A stretch of 13,754 nucleotides of DNA from Thermoplasmata archaeon. GTDB lineage: Archaea > Thermoplasmatota > Thermoplasmata > Thermoplasmatales > Thermoplasmataceae. The position numbers were made by a program, and so were the translations under genes. Positions 6,939-13,023 of the stretch are shown one piece after another. The stretch covers positions 1 to 13,754 of the forward strand of contig JAKARU010000013.1 in the NCBI GenBank assembly GCA_021819225.1, read 5' to 3'. The number at the start of each line of letters is the position of its first letter. Within the stretch, counting starts at the first letter, position 1. Under the pieces are notes generated by a model. That model was given only the letters and a program-made list of their open reading frames with translations, searched no databases and was not told the DNA's origin.

Positions 6939-8142
6939 CCCTGAAGTACCATACAAGTGCTCCTGCTGCTCCCATGATCTCAACAATGCTTATAATTATA
7001 AGGTAGAAGAGCAACGGTGGCTCCAACTGGTATATTATGAAATAGAGCAGAATAAGGACAGAGTATGAAAACGCCCTTATTCTTGAAATATGTCTTGCCC
7101 TCTCGGTTGTTAATGTAAGCTCAGATTGCAACAGGTCCCTGCTTCCCCATCCTATTTCGGAAAGAAAACTCCGAAAGACGAGAATCCATAGCAGGATTGA
7201 GAATGGCAGCATGGAGTAGAATGAAAGAACCACGGCAATAATAACAAGCGCTGCCATAGCTGGAAATGAGATCACAGGAATTGTCTTGTGAGGAATTCGG
7301 GTTACAAGCAGCGTCAGTATTATCCCTGAGAGCACTCCTGCACCTGTTGTGAGCAGGGTTACCAGGTATGGCTGGTCTGTGTACAGTTCTCCTAGGTAGA
7401 TATTGATCAGGAAAAATCCAGTGACAATTGCAGTTCCTGTTGTTATCTGCTCAAAGTCGGAAACCAGGGAAAAGTGCTTTCCACTATATCCCCATACTTC
7501 CCTTACCTTCCGCTTCATCATATCCCTGGAAGGAGTGAGAGAATGCGAGGCTTCCCATCCGGGACTCTCGGCAATTTTAAGCCGCGAGACTATTGCAATA
7601 GCAATGATCGAAAATGATGAGAGTAGGAGAAATATTCGCGTACTCCCTAAACTTAAGGGAATCGCATAAAGAAAGAATGCTGTGAAGAAGACGCCTGCAT
7701 TTGCCATATTGGTTATCCCGATTATGTAACGCGATCTTTTCGTGCGGGTATATTCCTCAAATATATACGAAAGAAGCACAGTCTCATCACCACCAAGGGA
7801 GAAGTTTGCCATAAAGATTGAAACTGTCAACTGCACAAAATTTGATGAAAGAACCGCACCCATTATTCCTGCAGCAGTCAGGAAGATTGAAAATAGAAAT
7901 GGCCTCCTTCTTCCTATCCTGTCGGAGATGTGCCCAAATACAAGATTTCCCGATAAAAGGCCGGTTGCAGCGGAAACCGGATAGATATAATCAATGTTCT
8001 TCGGAATCTTTTCAAAATCATACACAGTAACTGACATGAATAGAATAATCCCCCACAGGAACATTGAGGATCCGCCTGCCAGTATAAACCAGGCATTCCT
8101 GTGAATCAGGTTTTCCGGAGCTTCAGTGAAATAGTTATGCAC
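6907..8142 (-). CDS. Major facilitator superfamily transporter
   Basis: A 411-residue polytopic membrane protein with about twelve hydrophobic spans. The family signature between spans 2 and 3 is intact: GHISDRIGRRR at 70-80. The segment SLGGDETVLLSYIFEEYTR at 115-133 fits spans 4-5 of the sugar/metabolite porter branch (family consensus G-x-E-x-P-x-x-x-x-Y-x-x-E), and a basic cytoplasmic loop follows span 6 (ESPGWEAS, MMKRKVREVW). The start is GTG at 8142 with no Shine-Dalgarno; a TATA-like AATATTAAAT lies about 31 bases upstream. The gene is immediately followed by the AIR-synthase-like gene and thiE, so it may import thiamine or a precursor. MFS proteins (ThiT1/ThiT2) were predicted as thiamine transporters in Thermoplasmata by comparative genomics, as I recall. 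The substrate assignment is inference. Confidence 0.85.
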   Translation of the reverse strand: MHNYFTEAPENLIHRNAWFILAGGSSMFLWGIILFMSVTVYDFEKIPKNIDYIYPVSAATGLLSGNLVFGHISDRIGRRRPFLFSIFLTAAGIMGAVLSSNFVQLTVSIFMANFSLGGDETVLLSYIFEEYTRTKRSRYIIGITNMANAGVFFTAFFLYAIPLSLGSTRIFLLLSSFSIIAIAIVSRLKIAESPGWEASHSLTPSRDMMKRKVREVWGYSGKHFSLVSDFEQITTGTAIVTGFFLINIYLGELYTDQPYLVTLLTTGAGVLSGIILTLLVTRIPHKTIPVISFPAMAALVIIAVVLSFYSMLPFSILLWILVFRSFLSEIGWGSRDLLQSELTLTTERARHISRIRAFSYSVLILLYFIIYQLEPPLLFYLIIISIVEIMGAAGALVWYFRGVESGRKDII

Positions 8143-8168
8143 GGACAGGCATGTAATGCTGTGCTCGA

Positions 8169-8178
8169 ATTTAATATT
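8169..8178 (-). promoter_or_regulatory. TATA-like element for the MFS/thiE unit
   Basis: AATATTAAAT on the minus strand is centred about 31 bases before the GTG at 8142, predicting a transcript start about 5 bases upstream of the codon. Two GATATC sites, spaced by 5 bases (8184-8189 and 8195-8200), lie just upstream where a regulator could bind. Position-based inference. Confidence 0.4.
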
Positions 8179-8240
8179 GCTATGATATCCTTCAGATATC
8201 TTTTCCTCCTGAATCTATCAATACCCGATATAACTGGAAC

Positions 8241-8245
8241 AAAAA
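8241..8245 (-). terminator. Possible weak T-run terminator after the oxidase operon
   Basis: A run of five T residues on the minus strand lies about 17 bases beyond the stop codon at 8262. Archaeal transcription often ends at short T runs without a hairpin. The run is short, so read-through into the MFS unit is possible. Confidence 0.22.
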
Positions 8246-8261
8246 TGATGTTTCGATTCGT

Positions 8262-8918
8262 TCACGATGGGACAAATGTGTAGAAAAATGCAGCGGGGAG
8301 GGGTGGTATAAATATAACACTCATCAGCAGAGAGACCTCAAGGATCATTGGAACCCATATCGACCTCGTTGAGGTGTATAGGAAAATGTAAATTATCCCA
8401 ACTCCAACAGAATCGAGAATGAAAAACCAGAAATATACTCCGGGAAATCCCCTGGTATCATTTATCAGTATAACAAAATAATAGAGTCCATAGAATATTA
8501 CAGATAGAAGAGCAGCTGAACCCCTTCTTAAAACGGTTGATCCGACCTCCACTCCAATAACCGAAAAATTGAACTGCTCAACGAATGATGGAAAATAAAT
8601 GATTTCAATCAGATATACCAGTTCCGGAGTGGTGATGTTTATCTCCACCACAAAAATTGCATATGCCCAGAAAACCAGGACGGAAAGGAAGAAGATAAAC
8701 CAGTAAAAAGAATGAAAAGCCCTCCTTATTGATTCGCCGCCTCCCGAGAAGAATCCAAAAATAAGCAGTTCAATTAATGGGGTGACCAGTATTGTATAAT
8801 AAAAATATTCTCCTAAGGAGGGATACCTGTAAAAAAAGTAGTTTACAGTTATTAGAAATGCCTGAAAGAAGAGGTAGAGAAAAAATTTCTGGTTCCTTGA
8901 TAAATGCAGATATTTCAT
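8262..8918 (-). CDS. Polytopic membrane protein, possibly a degenerate CPBP/CAAX-protease relative
   Basis: A 218-residue protein with about six or seven membrane spans (roughly 12-30, 38-58, 70-92, 100-118, 134-153, 160-181 and 187-212). It begins 11 bases after the stop of the farnesyltransferase gene, so it is the last gene of the oxidase operon. I do not recognise it confidently. The C-terminal half has the layout of CPBP-family intramembrane proteases: EVGSTVLRRG at 124-133 where the family has EE-x-x-x-RG, AALLSVIFYGLYY at 135-147 where it has SS-x-x-FG-x-x-H, and LYTSTRSIWVPMILEVSLL at 180-198 where it has LY-x-x-TGS-x-x-P-x-x-x-H. If the alignment is right, the glutamate pair and both catalytic-site histidines are gone (Tyr and Glu replace the histidines), so it would not be a protease. 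A role in oxidase assembly is a guess from position. Confidence 0.75.
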   Translation of the reverse strand: MKYLHLSRNQKFFLYLFFQAFLITVNYFFYRYPSLGEYFYYTILVTPLIELLIFGFFSGGGESIRRAFHSFYWFIFFLSVLVFWAYAIFVVEINITTPELVYLIEIIYFPSFVEQFNFSVIGVEVGSTVLRRGSAALLSVIFYGLYYFVILINDTRGFPGVYFWFFILDSVGVGIIYIFLYTSTRSIWVPMILEVSLLMSVIFIPPLPAAFFYTFVPS

Positions 8919-8929
8919 CTGTGATCAGT

Positions 8930-9802
8930 TCATATCAATGAAGACACCATTATAACGATAAGGGTTACAGTTAGAAATGTGTTTGACATGGAGAATAATT
9001 TCCTGTATTTTTCGACGTTACCCTTCCGTATATAATACATGGTTGAAGGTACGAGGAGAATCATGCCAAGCGGAATTGCCAGAATCCTGAACATAATAGA
9101 ACTTTCGAGAACTGGAAGAAAAACAGGCAGGACCATCAGGAGCATAAGGATGGAAGAGTTCACAAGTATCCACTTTCTTGTGGAATTTATGCCTCGCGTT
9201 GCAGGCAGCATAGGAATCCCTGCGGCCTTGTAATCGTCCGTGTATTTGATCGCCAGTGACCAGAAGTGCGTTGGAGTCCAGAGAAAGACAACACCAGCCA
9301 CAAATATTGATTCAACGGTTGGGAAGCCAGAAAGAACAGCCCCTCCAGCCAGGGCAGGAAAACTCCCTGCGATACCGCCAATAACTATATTCATATCTGT
9401 CCGTCTCTTGAGCATTACGGTATAAAGGACAGCATAACTCAAAAATCCTGCCATTATGAAGATCAGTGTACCTATATTGATATAAAGAAGTGCAAGAATA
9501 GAAGATATTGCGAGAAAAACAAGCATTATGGCAATCAGAGGGATTTTTTCATGAGAAACGAATGACCGTCTTTGGGAGACTCTCTGCATCCTCGAATCTA
9601 TATCGATATCATAAAGGTTGTTGAAAACTCCTGCAGCCATGGATGCCAGTGTTCCGGATATAAGCAGTGGGATCAGCAGGAGAATGTGCGAACCGGGATT
9701 CGGGACTGTGAAAAATCCTGCAACTGCTACAAGGTCAATTAGAAAGGTGATCTCCAGTTTAAATGCATCATTTAAAAATGAAAAACTGAGATATTTTGGC
9801 AA
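8930..9802 (-). CDS. ctaB: Protoheme IX farnesyltransferase (heme O synthase)
   Basis: Transfers a farnesyl (or longer isoprenoid) group to the vinyl side chain of heme b, making heme O, the precursor of A-type hemes. It is a UbiA-superfamily integral membrane protein of 290 residues, the usual length. Seen: the first Asp-rich motif N61-N-L-Y-D65-I-D67-I-D69-x-x-MQR, the YTVMLKRRT segment at 127-135, GGIAGSFPALAGG at 142-154, TPTHFWSLAIKY at 176-187 and the second Asp motif DDYKAAGIPMLP at 189-200. About nine spans are likely. The start is TTG at 9802, immediately after the TGA of the blue copper gene, with no good Shine-Dalgarno, so it probably relies on coupling. The next in-frame ATG is about 54 codons in and would lose the first helix. 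Its place in the operon fits supply of heme to the adjacent oxidase. No CtaA-like heme A synthase is visible here. Confidence 0.92.
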   Translation of the reverse strand: MPKYLSFSFLNDAFKLEITFLIDLVAVAGFFTVPNPGSHILLLIPLLISGTLASMAAGVFNNLYDIDIDSRMQRVSQRRSFVSHEKIPLIAIMLVFLAISSILALLYINIGTLIFIMAGFLSYAVLYTVMLKRRTDMNIVIGGIAGSFPALAGGAVLSGFPTVESIFVAGVVFLWTPTHFWSLAIKYTDDYKAAGIPMLPATRGINSTRKWILVNSSILMLLMVLPVFLPVLESSIMFRILAIPLGMILLVPSTMYYIRKGNVEKYRKLFSMSNTFLTVTLIVIMVSSLI

Positions 9803-10435
9803 TCAGAACACCGGTTGCTGAAGAGTTGTAAGGCTTAAAATGTTTGTTGTCGCTTCATAATTCCGTTCCATCTCAAGTGCGAACTGGCTTAATGAACCGA
9901 GAAAATTTTGAGGGTTTGAATGTGAGGCGTGAGTTGAATCGAAGGATGTGGACGCTGTGCTGTTCGAAGCTGTTGCGTTGACAATTATTTCGCCCACCAT
10001 TGTTGTTGGGTGAACAGTACACCAGTACGTATAGACACCAGTTTTGAAGAATTCATATTGTGCAGTATACTTAGCCCCGATAACCTGGGTGAGTTCCCCG
10101 GTTGTTACTATCGTATAGGTTGCACCTGTCTCCTTCGGTCCGGTATTTATAGTGAGGGTGTGTGGGAGACCGTCCTCCTCTATCACTGTGAAATTTACCA
10201 AGTAGTCCAGTGGAATATAGAGCGTTGGATTTACGGGACCATGATTTGTATCCCATCCTGCCGCATCAGCCCATAATGTAATGTTCATGTGGCCTTTAAC
10301 AGGCAAATTCGACGGATCTGTTAATCCCCCAGCAGTTTGCGTTGGTGCAGAAAGCACAAAACTAAGTGTTAAGGCTATTAGCAATATTATTATTATTCCA
10401 TAGGCAGCGCCTGCTAAATTTTTCTTTTCACCCAT
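9803..10435 (-). CDS. Membrane-anchored blue copper protein (cupredoxin, amicyanin/plastocyanin-like)
   Basis: A 210-residue single-electron carrier. Residues 9-29 form one N-terminal membrane helix (uncleaved anchor or signal), and the rest faces outside. The cupredoxin domain covers about 50-153 and carries a complete type 1 copper site: His92 in GLPHTL, then Cys139, His142 and Met146 in YWCTVHPTTMVGEI. The Cys-x2-His-x3-Met loop is short, near the amicyanin loop and unlike the longer loops of rusticyanin and sulfocyanin. Four N-x-S/T sequons lie at 51, 81, 153 and 158. Beyond the fold, residues 155-210 form a Ser/Thr-rich tail with His169 and His172 and an amphipathic end, and no second anchor. 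The ATG directly follows the TAA of oxidase subunit I and is preceded by a perfect Shine-Dalgarno. It probably passes electrons to the CuA site of the co-encoded oxidase. Confidence 0.9.
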   Translation of the reverse strand: MGEKKNLAGAAYGIIIILLIALTLSFVLSAPTQTAGGLTDPSNLPVKGHMNITLWADAAGWDTNHGPVNPTLYIPLDYLVNFTVIEEDGLPHTLTINTGPKETGATYTIVTTGELTQVIGAKYTAQYEFFKTGVYTYWCTVHPTTMVGEIIVNATASNSTASTSFDSTHASHSNPQNFLGSLSQFALEMERNYEATTNILSLTTLQQPVF

Positions 10436-12118
10436 TTAGTCACCTCCTACAGCTCCTGGAGATGGGAACTTGTATACCTCCTCCAGTACATTAGATGGAG
10501 AGGTACTTGGTTCTTCCAGCAAAGATTTTATTAGGTTTGCGAGGAAGAATAACTGCCCGATGCCTATTATTACTCCACCAGCTATAGCTATGTCCTGATA
10601 TACCTGGAATCTGGCGAAATACCCTGATACGTATCTAGGCATGCCCAAGAATCCTCCGACTGTCCAGCCTATCGACATAATGAATGAACCGATTGCAGTT
10701 AATGAGAAATGCCAGTTAGCAAGTCTCTGGTCGTACTTTCTTCCACTTGTAAGCGAAGGCCATATCATGTAAATTGCTGCAAATGCTATTCCGGTTGTAA
10801 TTCCCATGAATATGAAATGGAAGTGTCCAGTAATCCAGTATGTTCCATGCACCTCCTCGTTTATAACAAGCGTTGACTGCATCACCCCGGTAATACCACC
10901 GATAATAAAGTCAAATATCCCATTGATGACAAAAAGCATTGGCACGGTTAAGCGGATTTTCTCTGCTGACCATAGAGTTGCTATGTAGTTGAACACTGTT
11001 ATTGCTGATGGTATGGTTACTGCAAATGATGCGGTAGTGAAGAAAAGTCCCCATGCGAGGCCAAGACCTGAATTGAGAAGATGATGTCCCCAGACAAGCT
11101 CTGACAGTGGCATGAGCAGACCAAGAGCAAGAACACCAGAACTGTAACTGAATATTTTCTTTCCAGTGAATTTTGGAATGATTTCATAAATCAACCCGAA
11201 TTGGGGCAATATTGCAATGTATACTATTGGATGACCCCACACCCAGAAAAGCTCCGCGAATGAGATTGGTGAACTCCCCCCCACTCCAGTGAAGAAAATC
11301 GGGTTGAAGAAATCATAGAAGAGCATGACCAGTGCAGCCATCATGAATGGGGCGGATGCAAGAAACATTATCAGCGTAAATAGAACTCCCCAGGCGAACA
11401 GAGGCATCTTCGTCATCGGGACTTCCTGGCTTCTATCAAAAATAATCATCCTTATGACAGTTATTGATGCTATTGCTATTCCGATGAAGATCATTTCCAT
11501 TCCAATTACCGCAAGCCAGTTCATGGATCCTGCCCCATATGGATTCAATTGAAGTGCCAATGGTGGATAGTAATACCATCTTGTCGATGTTCTTGACAGA
11601 AGTATAAATATTCCTCCAAGAACATATATCCAGTAAGCCCATGAAGAAATATTACCGTACTTGTCATTCTTTATTTTCAGGAATGTCGGAAGAAGATAAT
11701 AAGCCAGTCCAAATGCGCTACCTACTGCCCACATATATATCATGAGGATAGAGTGTTCAGTGGTAAGTATGTCATATAGAACCTCGCGATGTGCGAAAAG
11801 AGTAGGAGTTGGCTCTATCAAACTTACCCTCATTATAACACCAAATGTTCCGGCAATGAAGAAGAATACAAGACTGGTCATCAGGTATCTGAGGCCTATG
11901 CTTTTTGAATCGGTTAGAACAAAAGCGCTTGTTGAAATCGCTCCATTACTCTTCCTCTTTTCCCTGAAATATGAACTCGAATCATAATAATCACTTTCAT
12001 CTGAAGCGTTATCCATTCCTGTCTTTACTGTCAGGTACTTGTAATACATGAAGAAAAGTATCACGAAAACAAATGACAGGATTATTGATACCTCAAGGAG
12101 AAGCATGGTTGCAGACAT
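10436..12118 (-). CDS. Heme-copper terminal oxidase subunit I (B-family-like features)
   Basis: Catalytic, proton-pumping subunit that reduces oxygen to water in the membrane; 560 residues. Ligands visible: low-spin heme His122 (TTEHS) and His434, CuB His296, His345 and His346, high-spin heme His432 (GHFHF), and the cross-link Tyr300 in GHPIVY. The A1-type channel glutamate is replaced by Ile298. Ser371 and Thr374 in IPSAIT match the K-path Ser/Thr of ba3 oxidase, and Tyr311 is kept, while Phe307 stands where ba3 has Tyr. The later GMPRY segment (492-496) is more A-like, so the family placement is mixed. An extra N-terminal membrane helix (about 8-29) and an acidic, Ser/Tyr-rich linker (35-70) precede the canonical first helix. 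The ATG overlaps the TGA of subunit II by one base (TGATG). Its last codons contain the Shine-Dalgarno of the next gene. Confidence 0.95.
   Translation of the reverse strand: MSATMLLLEVSIILSFVFVILFFMYYKYLTVKTGMDNASDESDYYDSSSYFREKRKSNGAISTSAFVLTDSKSIGLRYLMTSLVFFFIAGTFGVIMRVSLIEPTPTLFAHREVLYDILTTEHSILMIYMWAVGSAFGLAYYLLPTFLKIKNDKYGNISSWAYWIYVLGGIFILLSRTSTRWYYYPPLALQLNPYGAGSMNWLAVIGMEMIFIGIAIASITVIRMIIFDRSQEVPMTKMPLFAWGVLFTLIMFLASAPFMMAALVMLFYDFFNPIFFTGVGGSSPISFAELFWVWGHPIVYIAILPQFGLIYEIIPKFTGKKIFSYSSGVLALGLLMPLSELVWGHHLLNSGLGLAWGLFFTTASFAVTIPSAITVFNYIATLWSAEKIRLTVPMLFVINGIFDFIIGGITGVMQSTLVINEEVHGTYWITGHFHFIFMGITTGIAFAAIYMIWPSLTSGRKYDQRLANWHFSLTAIGSFIMSIGWTVGGFLGMPRYVSGYFARFQVYQDIAIAGGVIIGIGQLFFLANLIKSLLEEPSTSPSNVLEEVYKFPSPGAVGGD
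10440..10448 (-). promoter_or_regulatory. Perfect Shine-Dalgarno of the blue copper gene, inside the end of oxidase subunit I
   Basis: AGGAGGTGA on the minus strand fully matches the archaeal 16S anti-Shine-Dalgarno. It forms most of the codons for the last Gly-Gly-Asp of subunit I and is followed by C, the TAA stop and then the ATG, a 4-base spacing. Confidence 0.7.
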
Positions 12119-12597
12119 CAGGCCACCACCGTTAGATAGCCTCTCATCTCATAATGAAGGTAACCGCAGTACTCAACACACTCAATTATGAATGTCCCCG
12201 TATGTATTGGGGTAAATGTAATTGTGTTGTTCTGCCCTGGCACGGCATACGCCTGGACATCGAATTGTGGAATGTAAAGATCGTGTATCACAGCAAATTG
12301 ATGAGACCCTTTTATTGATGTTATGACGAAAGTATAAGTATGATTCACAGTGAGTGTTACTCCATCTGTAGTTGTGTGTTTACCTGTACTGTTGTATGTA
12401 GTGAACAGCCATGACCACTGAACGCCTTCAACGTACACAACAGTTGTATTACCTGGTATGGGACTGCTCGGTGTTTCTTTTGTGGCAATTGTGAAGTTAG
12501 GGGATTCTGTTGTGTATATGTTTATTCCAGCAGCAACGACGAGCACAACAAGTACGCCAATTATCCATAACGCCTCTATTTTAGCCTTTGAATTCAT
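12118..12597 (-). CDS. Terminal oxidase subunit II with CuA site
   Basis: Accepts electrons from an outside donor at its binuclear CuA centre and passes them to subunit I. The 159-residue protein has one N-terminal membrane helix (about 9-28) followed by an outward cupredoxin domain, the small single-helix build known from ba3-type oxidases. The CuA motif is complete: His105, then Cys140-x3-Cys144-x3-His148-x2-Met151 with Glu142 between the cysteines (ECVEYCGYLHYEM). VQWSW at 59-63 is the aromatic patch typical of electron entry. Five N-x-S/T sequons (34, 50, 69, 85, 123) suggest heavy glycosylation. The start chosen is the ATG at 12597: GGGAGGA lies 6 bases upstream and the ATG overlaps the preceding stop as ATGA. 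The upstream ATG at 12612 would only add GGFQM-type residues and place the ribosome site inside the gene. Confidence 0.94.
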   Translation of the reverse strand: MNSKAKIEALWIIGVLVVLVVAAGINIYTTESPNFTIATKETPSSPIPGNTTVVYVEGVQWSWLFTTYNSTGKHTTTDGVTLTVNHTYTFVITSIKGSHQFAVIHDLYIPQFDVQAYAVPGQNNTITFTPIHTGTFIIECVEYCGYLHYEMRGYLTVVA

Positions 12598-12842
12598 CTG
12601 AAATCCTCCCATTCATGACTTCTATCACCTTTTTTAAACACAGGATAAAACAGAAGAAGTATTGTAAAAATACCGCTTGCTATTCCAGCCGCATATACCG
12701 GTGAGCCGTATGTGGCTTCCAGCTGTCCCTGTGTTGTAGCTTCATATCCTCTTAAAAATATTGTAAGCAAAATGTCACTCACGATCCCGGAAATTACCGA
12801 AACCAGAAAGAACGCTGATACCACCACAGTGTTATGGTTCAT
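12594..12842 (-). CDS. Small two-helix membrane protein, probable accessory subunit of the oxidase
   Basis: An 82-residue protein, not recognised as a named family. Two hydrophobic spans lie at about 6-29 and 49-68, joined by a polar loop (RGYEATTQGQLEATYGS), with a charged C-terminal tail (KKGDRSHEWEDF). The start chosen is the ATG at 12842 because a good TATA-like element sits about 23 bases upstream, the leaderless arrangement seen elsewhere; a TTG at 12890 would add 16 residues and put that element inside the coding sequence. It is the first gene of the oxidase operon and its stop overlaps the start of subunit II (ATGA). Small one- or two-helix subunits are common in archaeal and B-type oxidases, so an accessory subunit or assembly factor is likely from context. 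No heme or copper ligands stand out. Confidence 0.78.
   Translation of the reverse strand: MNHNTVVVSAFFLVSVISGIVSDILLTIFLRGYEATTQGQLEATYGSPVYAAGIASGIFTILLLFYPVFKKGDRSHEWEDFR
12604..12610 (-). promoter_or_regulatory. Shine-Dalgarno deciding the start of oxidase subunit II
   Basis: GGGAGGA on the minus strand ends 6 bases before the ATG at 12597. It favours that codon over the in-frame ATG at 12612, which overlaps the site's upstream flank. Confidence 0.6.
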
Positions 12843-12860
12843 AGGTGGTGATATTGAAAT

Positions 12861-12870
12861 TTTATTAATA
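12861..12870 (-). promoter_or_regulatory. TATA-like element of the oxidase operon
   Basis: TATTAATAAA on the minus strand is centred about 23 bases before the ATG at 12842, predicting a leaderless or nearly leaderless operon transcript. It is embedded in an A/T-rich stretch. Confidence 0.5.
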
Positions 12871-12924
12871 GTTTTTTGGTAGTAATTCAATTTTTACCGT
12901 TTTTTTCAGTATTAAAGATAAATT

Positions 12925-12932
12925 AAAAAAAA
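12925..12932 (-). terminator. T-run terminator after the MBF1-like gene
   Basis: Eight consecutive T residues on the minus strand (followed by AATTT) lie about 90 bases past the stop of the MBF1-like gene and before the oxidase promoter. T runs of this length commonly end transcription in archaea. The inverted repeats at 12944-12968 lie just upstream and could form a small hairpin. Confidence 0.4.
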
Positions 12933-12943
12933 CATGAAATCTG

Positions 12944-12968
12944 TGAATTAAATTCAGATTCAATTTAA
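12944..12968. repeat. Overlapping A/T-rich inverted repeats upstream of the oxidase operon
   Basis: TGAAT-TAA-ATTCA (12944-12956) overlaps a second perfect inverted repeat, TTAAATT-N7-AATTTAA (12948-12968). They lie about 75-110 bases upstream of the oxidase TATA-like element and about 55-80 bases beyond the MBF1-like gene. They could be an operator or part of a terminator; A/T-rich spacers also produce such repeats by chance. Confidence 0.35.
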
Positions 12969-13023
12969 TGTTCTGCCTTCATTAATCAGATATCCGTGCT
13001 GGATCTGCGTAGTCCACAAACCA

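Noticed and set aside
8137..8152. Five-codon upstream frame (ATG at 8152) overlapping the MFS start
   Set aside because: Very short, with no ribosome site, and it would lie at or before the predicted transcript start; likely chance.
8184..8200. GATATC-N5-GATATC as a definite operator
   Set aside because: Each half is a self-palindrome common in A/T-rich DNA; noted only beside the TATA-like element.
8143..8261. Possible TPP riboswitch ahead of the MFS/thiE unit
   Set aside because: The spacer was read on the minus strand for the conserved CUGAGA and ACC-UGA cores. Neither is present, and the predicted transcript start leaves almost no leader.
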